A stretch of DNA of 49,325 nucleotides from Mangrovicoccus ximenensis (GCF_003056725.1 NZ_QBKZ01000015.1:259281-308605), one strand, 5' to 3'; shown: positions 25,329 to 36,303, numbered from the stretch's first letter. Translations and numbers: made by a program. The notes: generated from the letters alone by a model not told the origin.

Positions 25329-25843
25329 GGGTTGAGCGGCGTCGGCAGGCGCTGCATCATCGCCGAGGCCTGGCGCAGCCGCAGCACCTCGTCGATCTCG
25401 CGCACCAGCCCGTCGGCATGGGCATAGGCCAGCTGCGCGCGCACCGAGGGTTCCTCGAGGACGCGGCGCTGTTCGGTCAGGGAATTGCGTTCGGAGGTGA
25501 CGGCCTCGGGCTCGGTCGCGCCCTCGGCGGGCGGCGCCGGCAGCATGGAGAGGCGCCGGTCGATGGTTTCGAGCCGCCGGCTGTTCGCGGTGTTGTCGGC
25601 AAGGAACTTGTCGCGCCACGACACCACCTGCTCGCGCAGCGCCAGCAGCGCGGCATCGGGGGCGGCATCGACGGCCAGCGTCTGGTCGACCCGGCCCGCG
25701 AGCCGTTCCCAGGCGGAATAGTCGCCGGTTTCCTGGGCGCGCAGCGGCGCGGCCAGGAGGAGCGTGGCGAGGAAAAGCGGCAGCAGGCCCCGGAACCATC
25801 CCGGGACGCGGTCGCGCAGCCACCTTCCCCCGCCAGAGGTCAT
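25329..25843 (-). CDS. DUF3772 mechanosensitive channel protein, N-terminal fragment
   Basis: The first ~170 residues of a large MscS-family protein with an N-terminal DUF3772 domain. It begins with a basic segment and signal/membrane helix (FRGLLPLFLATLLLAAPLRA), then a helical periplasmic region (ALLALREQVVSWRDKFLADN, RRLETIDRRLSMLPAPP, EREIDEVL-like helix) ending RLPTPLNP. The pore domain is missing because homology stops near 25329, facing the truncated glycosyltransferase. The ATG at 25843 overlaps the cysK stop by 4 bases (ATGA), so it was the second gene of an operon with cysK. The family call rests on the helical pattern and size and is moderately sure. Confidence 0.65.
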
Positions 25844-26874
25844 GCGTCCTCGAAGACTTCGGGCAGGTCGCGGCCCGGCCCTTCGAGCCAGCGCGGCACC
25901 GGCAGGCCCTTTTCCTTCAGGAAGGCCGGGTTGAACAGCTTCGACTGGTAGCGCGAGCCGTAGTCGCACAGGATCGTCACGATGGTATGGCCCGGGCCCA
26001 TCTCCTTGGCCATGCGCACGGCGCCCGCGATGTTGATCGCGGTCGAACCGCCCATCACCAGGCCTTCCTGCTCGGCCAGGTCGAACACGTAGGGCAGCGC
26101 CTCGGCATCGGAGATGTTGTAGCTGTAATCCGGGGTGAAGCCCTCGAGATTCGCGGTGATCCGCCCCTGGCCGATGCCCTCGGTGATCGAGCCGCCCTCG
26201 GCCTTGAGCTCGCCGGTGGTGTAGAAGCTGTGCAGCGCCGCGCCGTCCGGGTCAGCGAGGCCGATCTTCACGCCCTTGGGCTGGATCGCCATCGCCACGC
26301 CCGCCAGCGTGCCGCCCGAGCCCACCGCGCAGATGAAGCCGTCGACCTTGCCGCCGGTCTGATCCCAGATCTCGGGGCCGGTCGACTCGATATGGGCCAT
26401 GCGGTTGGCCACGTTGTCGAACTGGTTCGCCCAGATCGCGCCGTTCGGCTCCGTCTCGGCCAGCTTGGCGGCGAGACGCTCGGAATAGCGCACGTAGTTG
26501 TTCGGGTTCTTGTAGGGCGCGGCCGGGACCTGGACCAGCTCGGCACCGGCGAGCTTGATCATGTCCTTCTTTTCCTGGCTCTGGGTCTCGGGGATCACGA
26601 TCACCGTCTTGAAGCCCATCGAGGCGCCGACCAGCGCCAGGCCGATGCCGGTATTGCCGGCCGTGCCCTCGACGATCGTGCCGCCGGGCTTCAGCTCGCC
26701 CTTGGCGATCGCGTCGCGGATGATCCAGAGCGCCGCGCGATCCTTCACGGACTGGCCGGGATTGAGGAATTCCGCCTTGCCGAGGATCTCGCAGCCGGTC
26801 TCGTCGCTCACCTTGTTGAGCCGGATCAGCGGCGTGTTGCCGATGGCCGAAGCGAGGTCCTTGTAGATCGCCAT
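25840..26874 (-). CDS. cysK: Cysteine synthase A (O-acetylserine sulfhydrylase)
   Basis: This enzyme makes cysteine from O-acetylserine and sulfide with PLP, following CysE in the pathway. The 344-residue fold-type-II protein shows IGNTPLIRLNKVSDETGC, the PLP lysine in NPGQSVKDRAALW, the substrate loop EGTAGNTGIGLALVG, the phosphate-binding VGSGGTLAGVA, and GLVMGGSTAINIAGA near the end. The ATG at 26874 is preceded by AAAGGG at about 9 bases; a longer frame to 26994 has no ribosome site. It is slightly longer than E. coli CysK through its C-terminal tail (PRWLEGPGRDLPEVFEDA). Confidence 0.93.
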   Translation of the reverse strand: MAIYKDLASAIGNTPLIRLNKVSDETGCEILGKAEFLNPGQSVKDRAALWIIRDAIAKGELKPGGTIVEGTAGNTGIGLALVGASMGFKTVIVIPETQSQEKKDMIKLAGAELVQVPAAPYKNPNNYVRYSERLAAKLAETEPNGAIWANQFDNVANRMAHIESTGPEIWDQTGGKVDGFICAVGSGGTLAGVAMAIQPKGVKIGLADPDGAALHSFYTTGELKAEGGSITEGIGQGRITANLEGFTPDYSYNISDAEALPYVFDLAEQEGLVMGGSTAINIAGAVRMAKEMGPGHTIVTILCDYGSRYQSKLFNPAFLKEKGLPVPRWLEGPGRDLPEVFEDA

Positions 26875-26926
26875 AATGCACCCTTTCGTCGAAGCCCGGC
26901 CTATGTACGCGCGGCCGGGGCAAGGT

Positions 26927-27598
26927 TCAACCGGAGCTGCGCAGCCGTGCCAGATTGAGTTCCAGCCAATAGGCTGAAACCATGAGCGGCGCATGCGGAA
27001 TCTCGTTCGCGCGCAGGCGCCGCACCAGCTCCTCCCGCGGCATCACATGGCCGCGGATATCCTCGCCCTCCTCCTCGAGCCCGCCCAGCCCGGCCGCGCC
27101 GTCCGGCAGGTCGGCGATGCCGATATAGGAATGTATGTATTCCGAGAAGCAGCCCGCCGACGGATAGTAGTCGCCCACATGGTGAAGCGCGCCGAGCTCG
27201 AGCCCCGCCTCCTCGCGCGCCTCCTTGCGCGCGGTGGTTTCGGGACTGTCGCCCGGTTCGATCCGCCCCGCCACGGGCTCGAGGATCCAGGCGGTGGCAT
27301 CGCCGCGCGCGATCGGCGCGGCGCGCACCTGCTCGACCACCAGCACCCGGTCGCGCACCGGATCATAAGGCAGCACGGTGACCGCATCCGAAGCCATGAA
27401 GACCGCGCGCAGCACCGGCTCGCTCGTCCCGCCGCCGAAGCGGGCATGGGAATAGACCAGCTCCTCGACGGTGAAATAGTTGGAATAGGGCCGCCGCCGC
27501 TCGTGCAGGGTCACGTCCTTCAGCCCCAGCCCCGAGGCCAGCGGCTTCGCCGGGGCCGCTGCCGCCGCTGCGCGCGACGCGGCGCGGAACAGGATCAT
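26927..27598 (-). CDS. Nudix hydrolase, ADP-ribose pyrophosphatase-like
   Basis: A ~223-residue Nudix protein probably hydrolysing ADP-ribose or a related nucleotide sugar. Landmarks are RRPYSNYFTVEELVYSHARF, a beta-strand VLVVEQVRAAPIARG typical of ADP-ribose pyrophosphatases, and the Nudix helix AGRIEPGDSPETTARKEA followed by REEAGLEL. The box departs from the consensus G-x5-E-x7-RE at two sites: Asp for the first Glu and Lys for Arg. The start is uncertain; the ATG at 27598 is chosen, but the frame stays open to 27742. The 233-base gap to the divergent nspC contains no further gene that I can see. Confidence 0.8.
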   Translation of the reverse strand: MILFRAASRAAAAAAPAKPLASGLGLKDVTLHERRRPYSNYFTVEELVYSHARFGGGTSEPVLRAVFMASDAVTVLPYDPVRDRVLVVEQVRAAPIARGDATAWILEPVAGRIEPGDSPETTARKEAREEAGLELGALHHVGDYYPSAGCFSEYIHSYIGIADLPDGAAGLGGLEEEGEDIRGHVMPREELVRRLRANEIPHAPLMVSAYWLELNLARLRSSG

Positions 27599-27831
27599 CG
27601 GAAGCCGCCCCGCCGGGCCACCGCCCATCGCGTCGGCGGGCGTCCCCGAGGCCATCCAGGCGGCTCGGGAAAGGCCTGTTGCCGCCGACCCGGGCGGCAG
27701 CGGCCACGTCCGGCACCGCTCGGGCGTCTGCATTTCCGGCACGGCTGCCGAATTTTCGGGCGGGTCCGGATTCGGCCTTGCCCTGCGGCGAGCTTGGCCG
27801 CATCTGTGCGCCGAGACCTGAGGAGACCGAC

Positions 27832-28998
27832 GTGACCGAGCCCCTTGATATCGAAGCCGATGCCGCCGAGCGCTTTGCCCGCTTCGACCTGACCCGCGTG
27901 CCCTCGCCCTGTTTCGTCGTGGACGAGGCCGCCATCGCCCGCAACTGCCGCATCCTCGCCGAGGTGGCCGAAGCCTCCGGCGCGCAGATCTTCGCCGCGC
28001 TCAAGGCCTTCTCCATGCCCGCCGTGGCGCCCGTGGTGATGAAGTACCTCTCGGGCACCGCCGCCAGCGGCATCTTCGAGGCGCGGCTCGGCCGCGAGGT
28101 CTTCGGCGGCCATGTCGCCACCTTCAACGCGGGCTACAAGGCCGCGGACCTGAAGAACATCGTCAAGATCTCGGACCATGTGATCTTCAACTCGCCCGCG
28201 CAGTTCCGCCGCTTCCGCGACATCGTCGAGCCGAGCCCGGCCAGCCCGGGGCTGCGCATCAACCCCGAGCATTCCGAGGGCTGGACCGAGAAATACGATC
28301 CCGCCGCCCCCTGTTCGCGGCTCGGCGCGCCGGTCTCGCAGCTGGCCGATGCCGACATGGAAGGCCTCGAAGGCCTGCACATGCACACGCTCTGCGAGCA
28401 GGGCTTCGAGCCGCTACAGCGCACCTGGGCGGCGGTGGAGCCGAAGATCGCCGCCTGGCTGCCGAAGCTCAAATGGCTGAACCTCGGCGGCGGCCACCAC
28501 ATCACCATGCCGGATTACGACCGCGCCGGGCTGATCGAGTTCGTCAAGGGCATCCGCGCGAAATACGGCATCGAGGTCTATCTGGAGCCGGGCGAGGCCG
28601 TCGCGCTGCATGCCGGCATCCTGGTCGGCGAGATCCTCGACCTGACCACCAATTCGATGCCGCTGGCGATCACCGACATCTCTGCGACCTGCCACATGCC
28701 CGACGTGATCGAGGCGCCCTACCGGCCGAAGCTGCTGGGCGAGGCCGAGACCGGCGAGCCGGTGCGCCTCGGCGGGCCTTCCTGCCTGGCGGGCGACGTG
28801 ATCGGCGATTACCGTCCCGGCACGCCCTGGCAGGTCGGCGACCGCTTCGCCTTCCTCGACCAGGCGATCTATTCGATGGTGAAAACCAACACTTTCAACG
28901 GGGTTCCGCTGCCGGCGATCGCGCTGTGGAACTCGGACACGGATGCACTGACCATGGTGCGTGACTTCGGATATCAGGACTTCCTGGGGCGGCTATGA
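27832..28998 (+). CDS. nspC: Carboxynorspermidine decarboxylase
   Basis: This PLP enzyme decarboxylates carboxynorspermidine or carboxyspermidine to the polyamine. The 388-residue protein has PSPCFVVDEAAIARNCRIL, the PLP lysine in FAALKAFSMP, SGTAASGIFEARLG, HMHTLCEQGF, LKWLNLGGGHHITMPDYD and a C-terminal active-site Cys in GGPSCLAGDVIGDY. I chose the GTG at 27832, preceded by GAGGAG; the frame extends upstream without a better start. Its end overlaps speB by 4 bases (ATGA), so the two polyamine genes are coupled. The partner carboxynorspermidine dehydrogenase gene is not present here. Confidence 0.93.
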   Translation: MTEPLDIEADAAERFARFDLTRVPSPCFVVDEAAIARNCRILAEVAEASGAQIFAALKAFSMPAVAPVVMKYLSGTAASGIFEARLGREVFGGHVATFNAGYKAADLKNIVKISDHVIFNSPAQFRRFRDIVEPSPASPGLRINPEHSEGWTEKYDPAAPCSRLGAPVSQLADADMEGLEGLHMHTLCEQGFEPLQRTWAAVEPKIAAWLPKLKWLNLGGGHHITMPDYDRAGLIEFVKGIRAKYGIEVYLEPGEAVALHAGILVGEILDLTTNSMPLAITDISATCHMPDVIEAPYRPKLLGEAETGEPVRLGGPSCLAGDVIGDYRPGTPWQVGDRFAFLDQAIYSMVKTNTFNGVPLPAIALWNSDTDALTMVRDFGYQDFLGRL

Positions 28999-29855
28999 CC
29001 TTTCTCGACGGCGAACTCTCCGCAGACGAACTCAATCCCGCGACCGCGCGTTTCCGGGTCATCCCGGTGCCGCTGGAGCGCACCGTTTCCTACGGATCGG
29101 GCACGGCCGAGGGGCCGCAGGCGATCCTCGAGGCCTCGGTCGAGCTGGAGCGGCTCTGGCGCGGCGCCGAGCCCTGCATGGCCGGGATCGCGACCGAGGG
29201 CCCGGTGCTCTGCGACGGGCCGCTGCACCTCGTCATGCAGCGCATCGCCGAGCGCACGCATGCGGCGGTCGAAGCCGACGCCGTGCCGGTGGTGCTGGGC
29301 GGCGAGCATTCGCTGAGCTACGGCGCGGTGCGTGGCGTGGTCTCGGCGACCGAGGGCCCGGTCGGCATCGTCCAGATCGACGCCCATGCCGACCTGCGCC
29401 ACGACTACCAGGGCGAGCGCCACAGCCATGCCTCGGTGATGCGGCTGCTGGCCGAGGAGGACGGCGTCGCGCTGGCGCAATACGGCGTGCGTGCGCTCTG
29501 CACCGAGGAAGCCGAGGCCAGGAAACGTCTGGGCGTGGTGCATTGCGACGGCGAAGCGCTGGCGCGCGGCGAGGACCCGGTCCTGCCCGAGGATTTCCCG
29601 CAGAAGATCTATGTCAGCTTCGACGTCGACGGGCTCGACCCGTCGGTGATGCCCGCCACCGGCACGCCGGTTCCGGGAGGCCTGGGCTTCTGGCAGGCGA
29701 TCCACCTGCTGGAGCGGCTCTGCGCGGGCCGGCAGATCGTCGGCATCGACGTGGTGGAACTGGCGCCCGAAGAGGGCAGCCGGGTGTCCGACTTCACTGC
29801 CGCCCAGATCACCTATGCGCTGATGGGGCTGGAACAGCAGTTCTCGGCCCGCTGA
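28995..29855 (+). CDS. speB: Agmatinase (ureohydrolase family)
   Basis: This 286-residue enzyme hydrolyses agmatine to putrescine and urea using a binuclear manganese centre. Metal ligands are visible in LGGEHSLSYG (His), QIDAHADLRHDY (Asp, His, Asp) and SFDVDGLDPSVMP (two Asp). The substrate-loop pattern ATGTPVPGG and VGIDVVELAPEEG complete the family signature. ATGA overlap with nspC implies co-translation. Putrescine from SpeB can feed the carboxyspermidine route completed by NspC. Arginase or another ureohydrolase activity cannot be excluded by motifs alone. Confidence 0.9.
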   Translation: MTFLDGELSADELNPATARFRVIPVPLERTVSYGSGTAEGPQAILEASVELERLWRGAEPCMAGIATEGPVLCDGPLHLVMQRIAERTHAAVEADAVPVVLGGEHSLSYGAVRGVVSATEGPVGIVQIDAHADLRHDYQGERHSHASVMRLLAEEDGVALAQYGVRALCTEEAEARKRLGVVHCDGEALARGEDPVLPEDFPQKIYVSFDVDGLDPSVMPATGTPVPGGLGFWQAIHLLERLCAGRQIVGIDVVELAPEEGSRVSDFTAAQITYALMGLEQQFSAR

Positions 29856-29880
29856 CAAGCCGCCGTTAACCGAGATGGCG

Positions 29881-29907
29881 TATCCCCGGAGCCGAGTTCC
29901 GGGGATA
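29881..29907 (+). promoter_or_regulatory. Hairpin covering the ribosome site of the RTX gene
   Basis: TATCCCCGGA (29881-29890) and TCCGGGGATA (29898-29907) are perfect 10-base complements with a 7-base loop. The right arm contains the only Shine-Dalgarno-like run (GGGGA, 29901-29905), 6 bases from the ATG at 29912. In the transcript this helix would hide the ribosome site. It could also help end speB transcription, although no T tract follows. Confidence 0.55.
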
Positions 29908-29911
29908 TGCG

Positions 29912-32413
29912 ATGACGACCTACAGCCTGTCCGGCTTCGCCGCGGTTTTCGATACGGTCGCCGACACGGTCCTGTCGGTCGAAGATGCCAGCATGGACTT
30001 CACCTGGTTCGAGGGCCGGGCTCCCGTGCTGCGCTACGACTATCTCGCGCCGGGCACGCTGTCGGCGGCGCTGAGCACCCCGCTGTCGGCCGGAACCTCG
30101 GTCAGCGGCGCGCTGTCGATCTCGGGCTACGGGCTGACGCCGACCGACGAGGTCTTCGCGCTGGAATGGGACGCCAATGGCGTGACCCGGCGCAGCACCG
30201 TCCTGTCGCGGCTGATCGAGAATGCCGATCTCGGCGGGCCGGCTGCCGGCCGCAGCGTCTTCGCCGTTTTCCATCTCGGCGGCGACGAGCTGCCGCCAAT
30301 CCCGACGATCAGCTATTTCGCCCGCTTCATGCTGACCCAGATCGACCAGACCAGCTATGCCCGGCCGGCCGGCGGACTGGCAGCGGGGCAGGCGCTGGAC
30401 CTCGCCGCGCTGGCCTCCGCGACCACGACCGAGGACGACCACGTGATCGGCCGCGATGCCGCCGAGATCTTCCAGGCCGGGACCGGCGACGACACGCTCA
30501 GCGGCAAGGGCGGCAACGACCTGATTTCCGGCAATGCGGGCAATGACATCGTGGCGGGCGGCGCCGGGAACGACACTTTGCAGGGCGGAGAGGGACGCGA
30601 CACGCTGAGCTATCTCGACGATACCGGCGCGCAGGGCATCACGGCCGACCTGGGGGCAGGCACGGCGACCGACTCGCACGGCAATGCCGACAGCGTCAGC
30701 GAATTCGAGGACGTGCAGGGCAGCTGGCGCAACGACCGGATCTTCGGGGATGCCGACCACAACCACCTCTTGGGCTTCGGCGGCGCCGATTACCTCAATG
30801 GCAGCAGCGGCCGGGACACGATGACCGGCGGCGCGGGCAACGACACGCTGGCCGGCGGCGGCGGCACCGACGAGGCCGATTACAGCAGCGACGGGGGCAC
30901 GCGGGGCATCGTCGCGGATCTGCAGGCGCTGACCGTGCGCGACACCCATGGCGACACGGACCGGGTCTTCGGCATGGCGCGGCTGACCGGCACGAAATAC
31001 GCGGATTACATCCAGGGCGGCAGCTTCAACTCCACGCTGGCCGGCGGCGACGCGGAAGACACCATGCTCGGCGGCAGCGGCAGCGAATTCATGGTCGGCA
31101 ATCAGGGCAATGACGTGATGGGCGGCGGTCCGGGGGATGACACGCTGGATGGCGGCCTCGGGCAGGACACGCTGTCCTATGCCGAGGAAACCGGCGGCCG
31201 GGGCATCCTCCTCGATATCGAGGCGCGGACCGTCATCGACACCCATGGCGACACGGACACGGTGAGGTTCTTCGAGCTGGCCGAGGGGTCGCGCTATGCC
31301 GACGTGATGCAGGCCGATCCGGTGGGATCCTGGATGAATGGCGGCGGCGGTGGCGACCTGATGCTGGGGCGCTCCGGCTCCGACACGCTGGAAGGCGGCG
31401 ACGGCAGCGACACGCTGACCGGGCATGAAGGCGGCGATCTCTTCGACGGCGGGGCGGGCGACGACATCGCGGATTACGGCGCCGAAGGCGGCAGCTCGCC
31501 GATCGATGCCGATCTGGGCACCGGCCTTGTGACCGACAGCTGGGGCCATGTCGACACGCTGCGCAGCATCGAGACGGTCCATGGCACCGGCCGCGCCGAC
31601 CTGATCCGCGGCGACGGTCTGGGCAACACCCTGCACGGCAACAACCAGGCCGACCGGCTCTACGGCATGGGCGGCAACGACCTGCTGGTCGGCGGCAACG
31701 GCAACGATTCCATCGGCGCGGGCGACGGCAACGACACGCTGATCGGCGGCACCGGCCGCGACCTGATGGGTGGCGGCAACGGCAATGACCGCTTGTTCGG
31801 CGAGATCGGTGCCGATGCGCTGCGCGGCGGTCCGGGCCATGACTACCTGGACGGCGCAGAGGATTCTGACGGGCTGACGGGGGGATACGGCAACGACACG
31901 ATCCTGGGCGGCGACGGCAACGACACGCTGGCAGGCTCCTTCGGTTTCGATTCCCTCTCCGGCGGGGCGGGCAACGACCTGATGGGCGGCGGCGACGACG
32001 ACGACACCATGGAGGGCAACGCCGGCAATGACAGCCTGTCGGGCGGCAACGGCAATGACCGGCTGAGCGGCGGCTCGCAGGATGACCGCCTCTCCGGTGG
32101 CTTCGGCAACGACACGCTGGACGGCGGCAACGGCAGCGACGAACTCAACGGCGGCCCCGGCAACGATCTGCTGCGCGGCGGTTTCGGGGCGGATGTCTTT
32201 GCCTTCAACACGACGCGGCTGGCGGAAACCGACCGGATCGAGGATTTCGAGATCGGCACCGATCGACTGGTGGTCGCGGGCTATGACGGCGTCAGCTCGG
32301 CACCCGCGGTCCGCGCCTGGAGCGGCGGCGTCGAACTGGTTTTCGACAGCCTCGTGCTGCGCCTCGACGGGCATGGCACGGAGATCGAGATCGCGGCGCT
32401 TTTCTCGCCGTGA
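29912..32413 (+). CDS. Large RTX (hemolysin-type calcium-binding) secreted protein
   Basis: This 833-residue protein has an N-terminal beta-rich domain (1-180), then glycine/aspartate nonapeptides of the GGxGxDxL type up to about 755, and a C-terminal type I secretion domain (DVFAFNTTRL, DRIEDFEIGTDRL, 759-833). There is no N-terminal signal peptide, as expected for type I secretion. Four ~50-residue inserts interrupt the nonapeptides at about 230, 319, 419 and 517. Each has an SY/DY, G-I-x-A-D-L and D-[ST]-[HW]-G-x-x-D pattern. Repeats should bind calcium and fold as a beta-roll outside the cell. No enzymatic domain is recognised. A hairpin overlaps its ribosome site. No ABC exporter genes lie nearby. 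Confidence 0.93.
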   Translation: MTTYSLSGFAAVFDTVADTVLSVEDASMDFTWFEGRAPVLRYDYLAPGTLSAALSTPLSAGTSVSGALSISGYGLTPTDEVFALEWDANGVTRRSTVLSRLIENADLGGPAAGRSVFAVFHLGGDELPPIPTISYFARFMLTQIDQTSYARPAGGLAAGQALDLAALASATTTEDDHVIGRDAAEIFQAGTGDDTLSGKGGNDLISGNAGNDIVAGGAGNDTLQGGEGRDTLSYLDDTGAQGITADLGAGTATDSHGNADSVSEFEDVQGSWRNDRIFGDADHNHLLGFGGADYLNGSSGRDTMTGGAGNDTLAGGGGTDEADYSSDGGTRGIVADLQALTVRDTHGDTDRVFGMARLTGTKYADYIQGGSFNSTLAGGDAEDTMLGGSGSEFMVGNQGNDVMGGGPGDDTLDGGLGQDTLSYAEETGGRGILLDIEARTVIDTHGDTDTVRFFELAEGSRYADVMQADPVGSWMNGGGGGDLMLGRSGSDTLEGGDGSDTLTGHEGGDLFDGGAGDDIADYGAEGGSSPIDADLGTGLVTDSWGHVDTLRSIETVHGTGRADLIRGDGLGNTLHGNNQADRLYGMGGNDLLVGGNGNDSIGAGDGNDTLIGGTGRDLMGGGNGNDRLFGEIGADALRGGPGHDYLDGAEDSDGLTGGYGNDTILGGDGNDTLAGSFGFDSLSGGAGNDLMGGGDDDDTMEGNAGNDSLSGGNGNDRLSGGSQDDRLSGGFGNDTLDGGNGSDELNGGPGNDLLRGGFGADVFAFNTTRLAETDRIEDFEIGTDRLVVAGYDGVSSAPAVRAWSGGVELVFDSLVLRLDGHGTEIEIAALFSP

Positions 32414-32484
32414 CGGGACGCGCCTTCAGGCTCCGTAAACCATGCCTTCCTAGTCTGTTCCGCGACGCAGCGGAGGAGGCGGAA

Positions 32485-33344
32485 ATGGCCCAGACAGCGG
32501 AAACAGAGGCCGGGCGCCGGGAAGGGGAGGCCTGCAAGGGCCTGTTCTTCCTGCATATCCCGAAAACCGCCGGGTCCTTCGTCGCCCGCATTTTCGAGGA
32601 TCATCTCGGCGCAGATACCTGCCTGTCCTTCCAGGAGCGGGAAGTCCAGCACGCCGTCAGCAAAAAAGTCCCGCTCTCGTTTCTCGGCCATGGCTTCGTC
32701 AGCGCACACAGCCCGATGGCAACGCTGCGCAATGCCGGGGTGCACCGCCACTACCGGATTTTCACCGTGCTGCGCGACCCGGTCGACCGGCTGGTCTCGC
32801 ACCTGAACTGGCTGGACCGGTTCAACCAAGGCATCGACCTGCATTCCCACGCCGTGCTGAAGCGCGACATGAAGGACTTCATCCGCAGCCTCGCGGCGCT
32901 CGACCCGGACAGTGCGGCCGACATGCGGCGGCTGTTCGTGCTCGACAGCTTGGCAAAGGCCCGGATGCTCTTCAACATCCAGTCGGCCATGCTGTTTTCG
33001 CCGCGGGCCGGCGACATCCTGGCACTGGCGGATCTCGAAAGGCTGGCTCCGGCGCAGATGACAAGCGGTTGTCGCGCCTCGCCTTCTGCGTGACGCTGGC
33101 CCAGTTCAAGGACGGGCTTGCCGATGCGGGGATTCCGGTGCCCGCCGAGGGCCGGATCAATGGCGGCAAGAGCAGCCGGTTCCGCAGGACCGCCGCCCTG
33201 GAGGCGGCCGGCGAGCGTTACGTGGCGCAGGACCGGAAGCTCTTCGACCTCGCCGCACGGTCCGCGCCGGATCTGTCGCCGATGCTCGAGCGGCTTCGGG
33301 CGGGGACCGCGGCGCCGGAGCTGCGACTTGTCGCGGGCGGCTGA
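32485..33344 (+). pseudogene. Sulfotransferase-family protein, frameshifted
   Basis: PAPS-dependent sulfotransferase-like sequence. The 5'-phosphosulfate loop is LFFLHIPKTAGSFVARIF and the 3'-phosphate site is YRIFTVLRDPVDRLVSHLNW. The first frame starts at the ATG 32485 with GGAGG upstream and runs to an early stop at 33093. From about 33058 the conserved sequence continues in another frame (DDKRLSRLAFCVTLAQFKDG) to 33344. Restoring one G at 33057 (GCAGATGAC to GCAGGATGAC) rejoins the frames as AQDDKRL. This is either a real inactivating deletion or a one-base sequencing loss. It may modify a polysaccharide, but the substrate is unknown. Confidence 0.8.
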
Positions 33345-33351
33345 AACGCAA

Positions 33352-33379
33352 GCGCGCCCCCCGTTGCCGGGAGGCGCGC
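33352..33379. terminator. GC-rich hairpin between convergent genes
   Basis: GCGCGCC (33352-33358) pairs with GGCGCGC (33373-33379) between the end of the sulfotransferase gene and the end of icd. Partial pairing of the inner C and G runs would extend it. No T tract is present, so termination in either direction is only suggested. Confidence 0.35.
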
Positions 33380-33399
33380 GGATCAGGTCAGCGGAGCTG

Positions 33400-35619
<2,220 letters not shown>

Positions 35620-35808
35620 GATGTCCGCCCTTTTCGTACCCTTGGTCGTGATCTCTTGCGCCGCCCGGCCTCGGCCGGATCCGGCCATGGCGCCTGCGGG
35701 CGACAACTTGCGCGCGGGCGCAGGTCGATCCCCGCCTAGAACAGCTTGGCCGCCAGATCAATCGGACAAGGTGCCGGAGCCGCGGACATGATGCCACGTT
35801 TGCCCCGT

Positions 35809-36282
35809 TCAGCCGGGCGGCTGGTCGGTCAGCGCGTTCTCCACAACCGCTTCCATGGCCACGAAGCTGGAGGTGGAATTCACGTGGGGCAGGGCGGAGA
35901 TCGCCTCGGCCATGACCCGCCGGTAATCGCCGATGTCGCGCGAGCGGACCTTCAGGAGGTAGTCGAATCCGCCTGCGATCATGTAGCATTCCTCGACATC
36001 GGGGATCAGGCGCACTGCCGCGTTGAACTCGCGCAGCGCCTTCTCGCGGGTGTCCGACAGGCTGACCTGGACATAGGTGACATGCGCCAGTCCCAGCTTC
36101 ATCGGCGAAAGCTGCACGCGGTAGCCCGAGATCAGGCCGCTGTCCTCCATCGCCTTGATGCGCGCGGCCACCGGCGTCTTCGACAGGCCCACCCTGCGCG
36201 CGAGCTCTGCGGTCGGCAGTCGCGCATTGGCGGTGAGCTCGCGGAGAATCTTCCGGTCCATAGCGTCCAATTCGACGGGCAT
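35809..36282 (-). CDS. putR: Lrp/AsnC-family regulator, probable PutR
   Basis: This 157-residue feast/famine regulator has an N-terminal helix-turn-helix (DAMDRKILRELTANARLPTA; ELARRVGLSKTPVAARIKAM) and a C-terminal RAM ligand-binding domain (VTYVQVSLSDTREKALREFN; DVEECYMIAGGFDYLLKVRS). It lies divergent from putA, the arrangement of PutR, which activates proline dehydrogenase in response to proline in alphaproteobacteria. AAGGAG lies 11 bases from the ATG at 36282 but only 2 from another ATG at 36291, so 36282 is preferred. The shared gap contains a palindrome that could be its binding site. Confidence 0.88.
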   Translation of the reverse strand: MPVELDAMDRKILRELTANARLPTAELARRVGLSKTPVAARIKAMEDSGLISGYRVQLSPMKLGLAHVTYVQVSLSDTREKALREFNAAVRLIPDVEECYMIAGGFDYLLKVRSRDIGDYRRVMAEAISALPHVNSTSSFVAMEAVVENALTDQPPG

Positions 36283-36303
36283 CGCCTGCATTTCTCCTTG
36301 AAA

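Noticed and set aside
30500..32200. CRISPR or other nucleotide repeat array suggested by repeated GGCGGC/GACACG words
   Set aside because: The periodicity is 27 bases (nine codons) with variable sequence, fully explained by RTX nonapeptides.
29813..32374. 853-residue repetitive open frame opposite the large RTX gene
   Set aside because: Its regular V/A repeats are the reverse reading of RTX nonapeptide codons, not an independent repeat protein.
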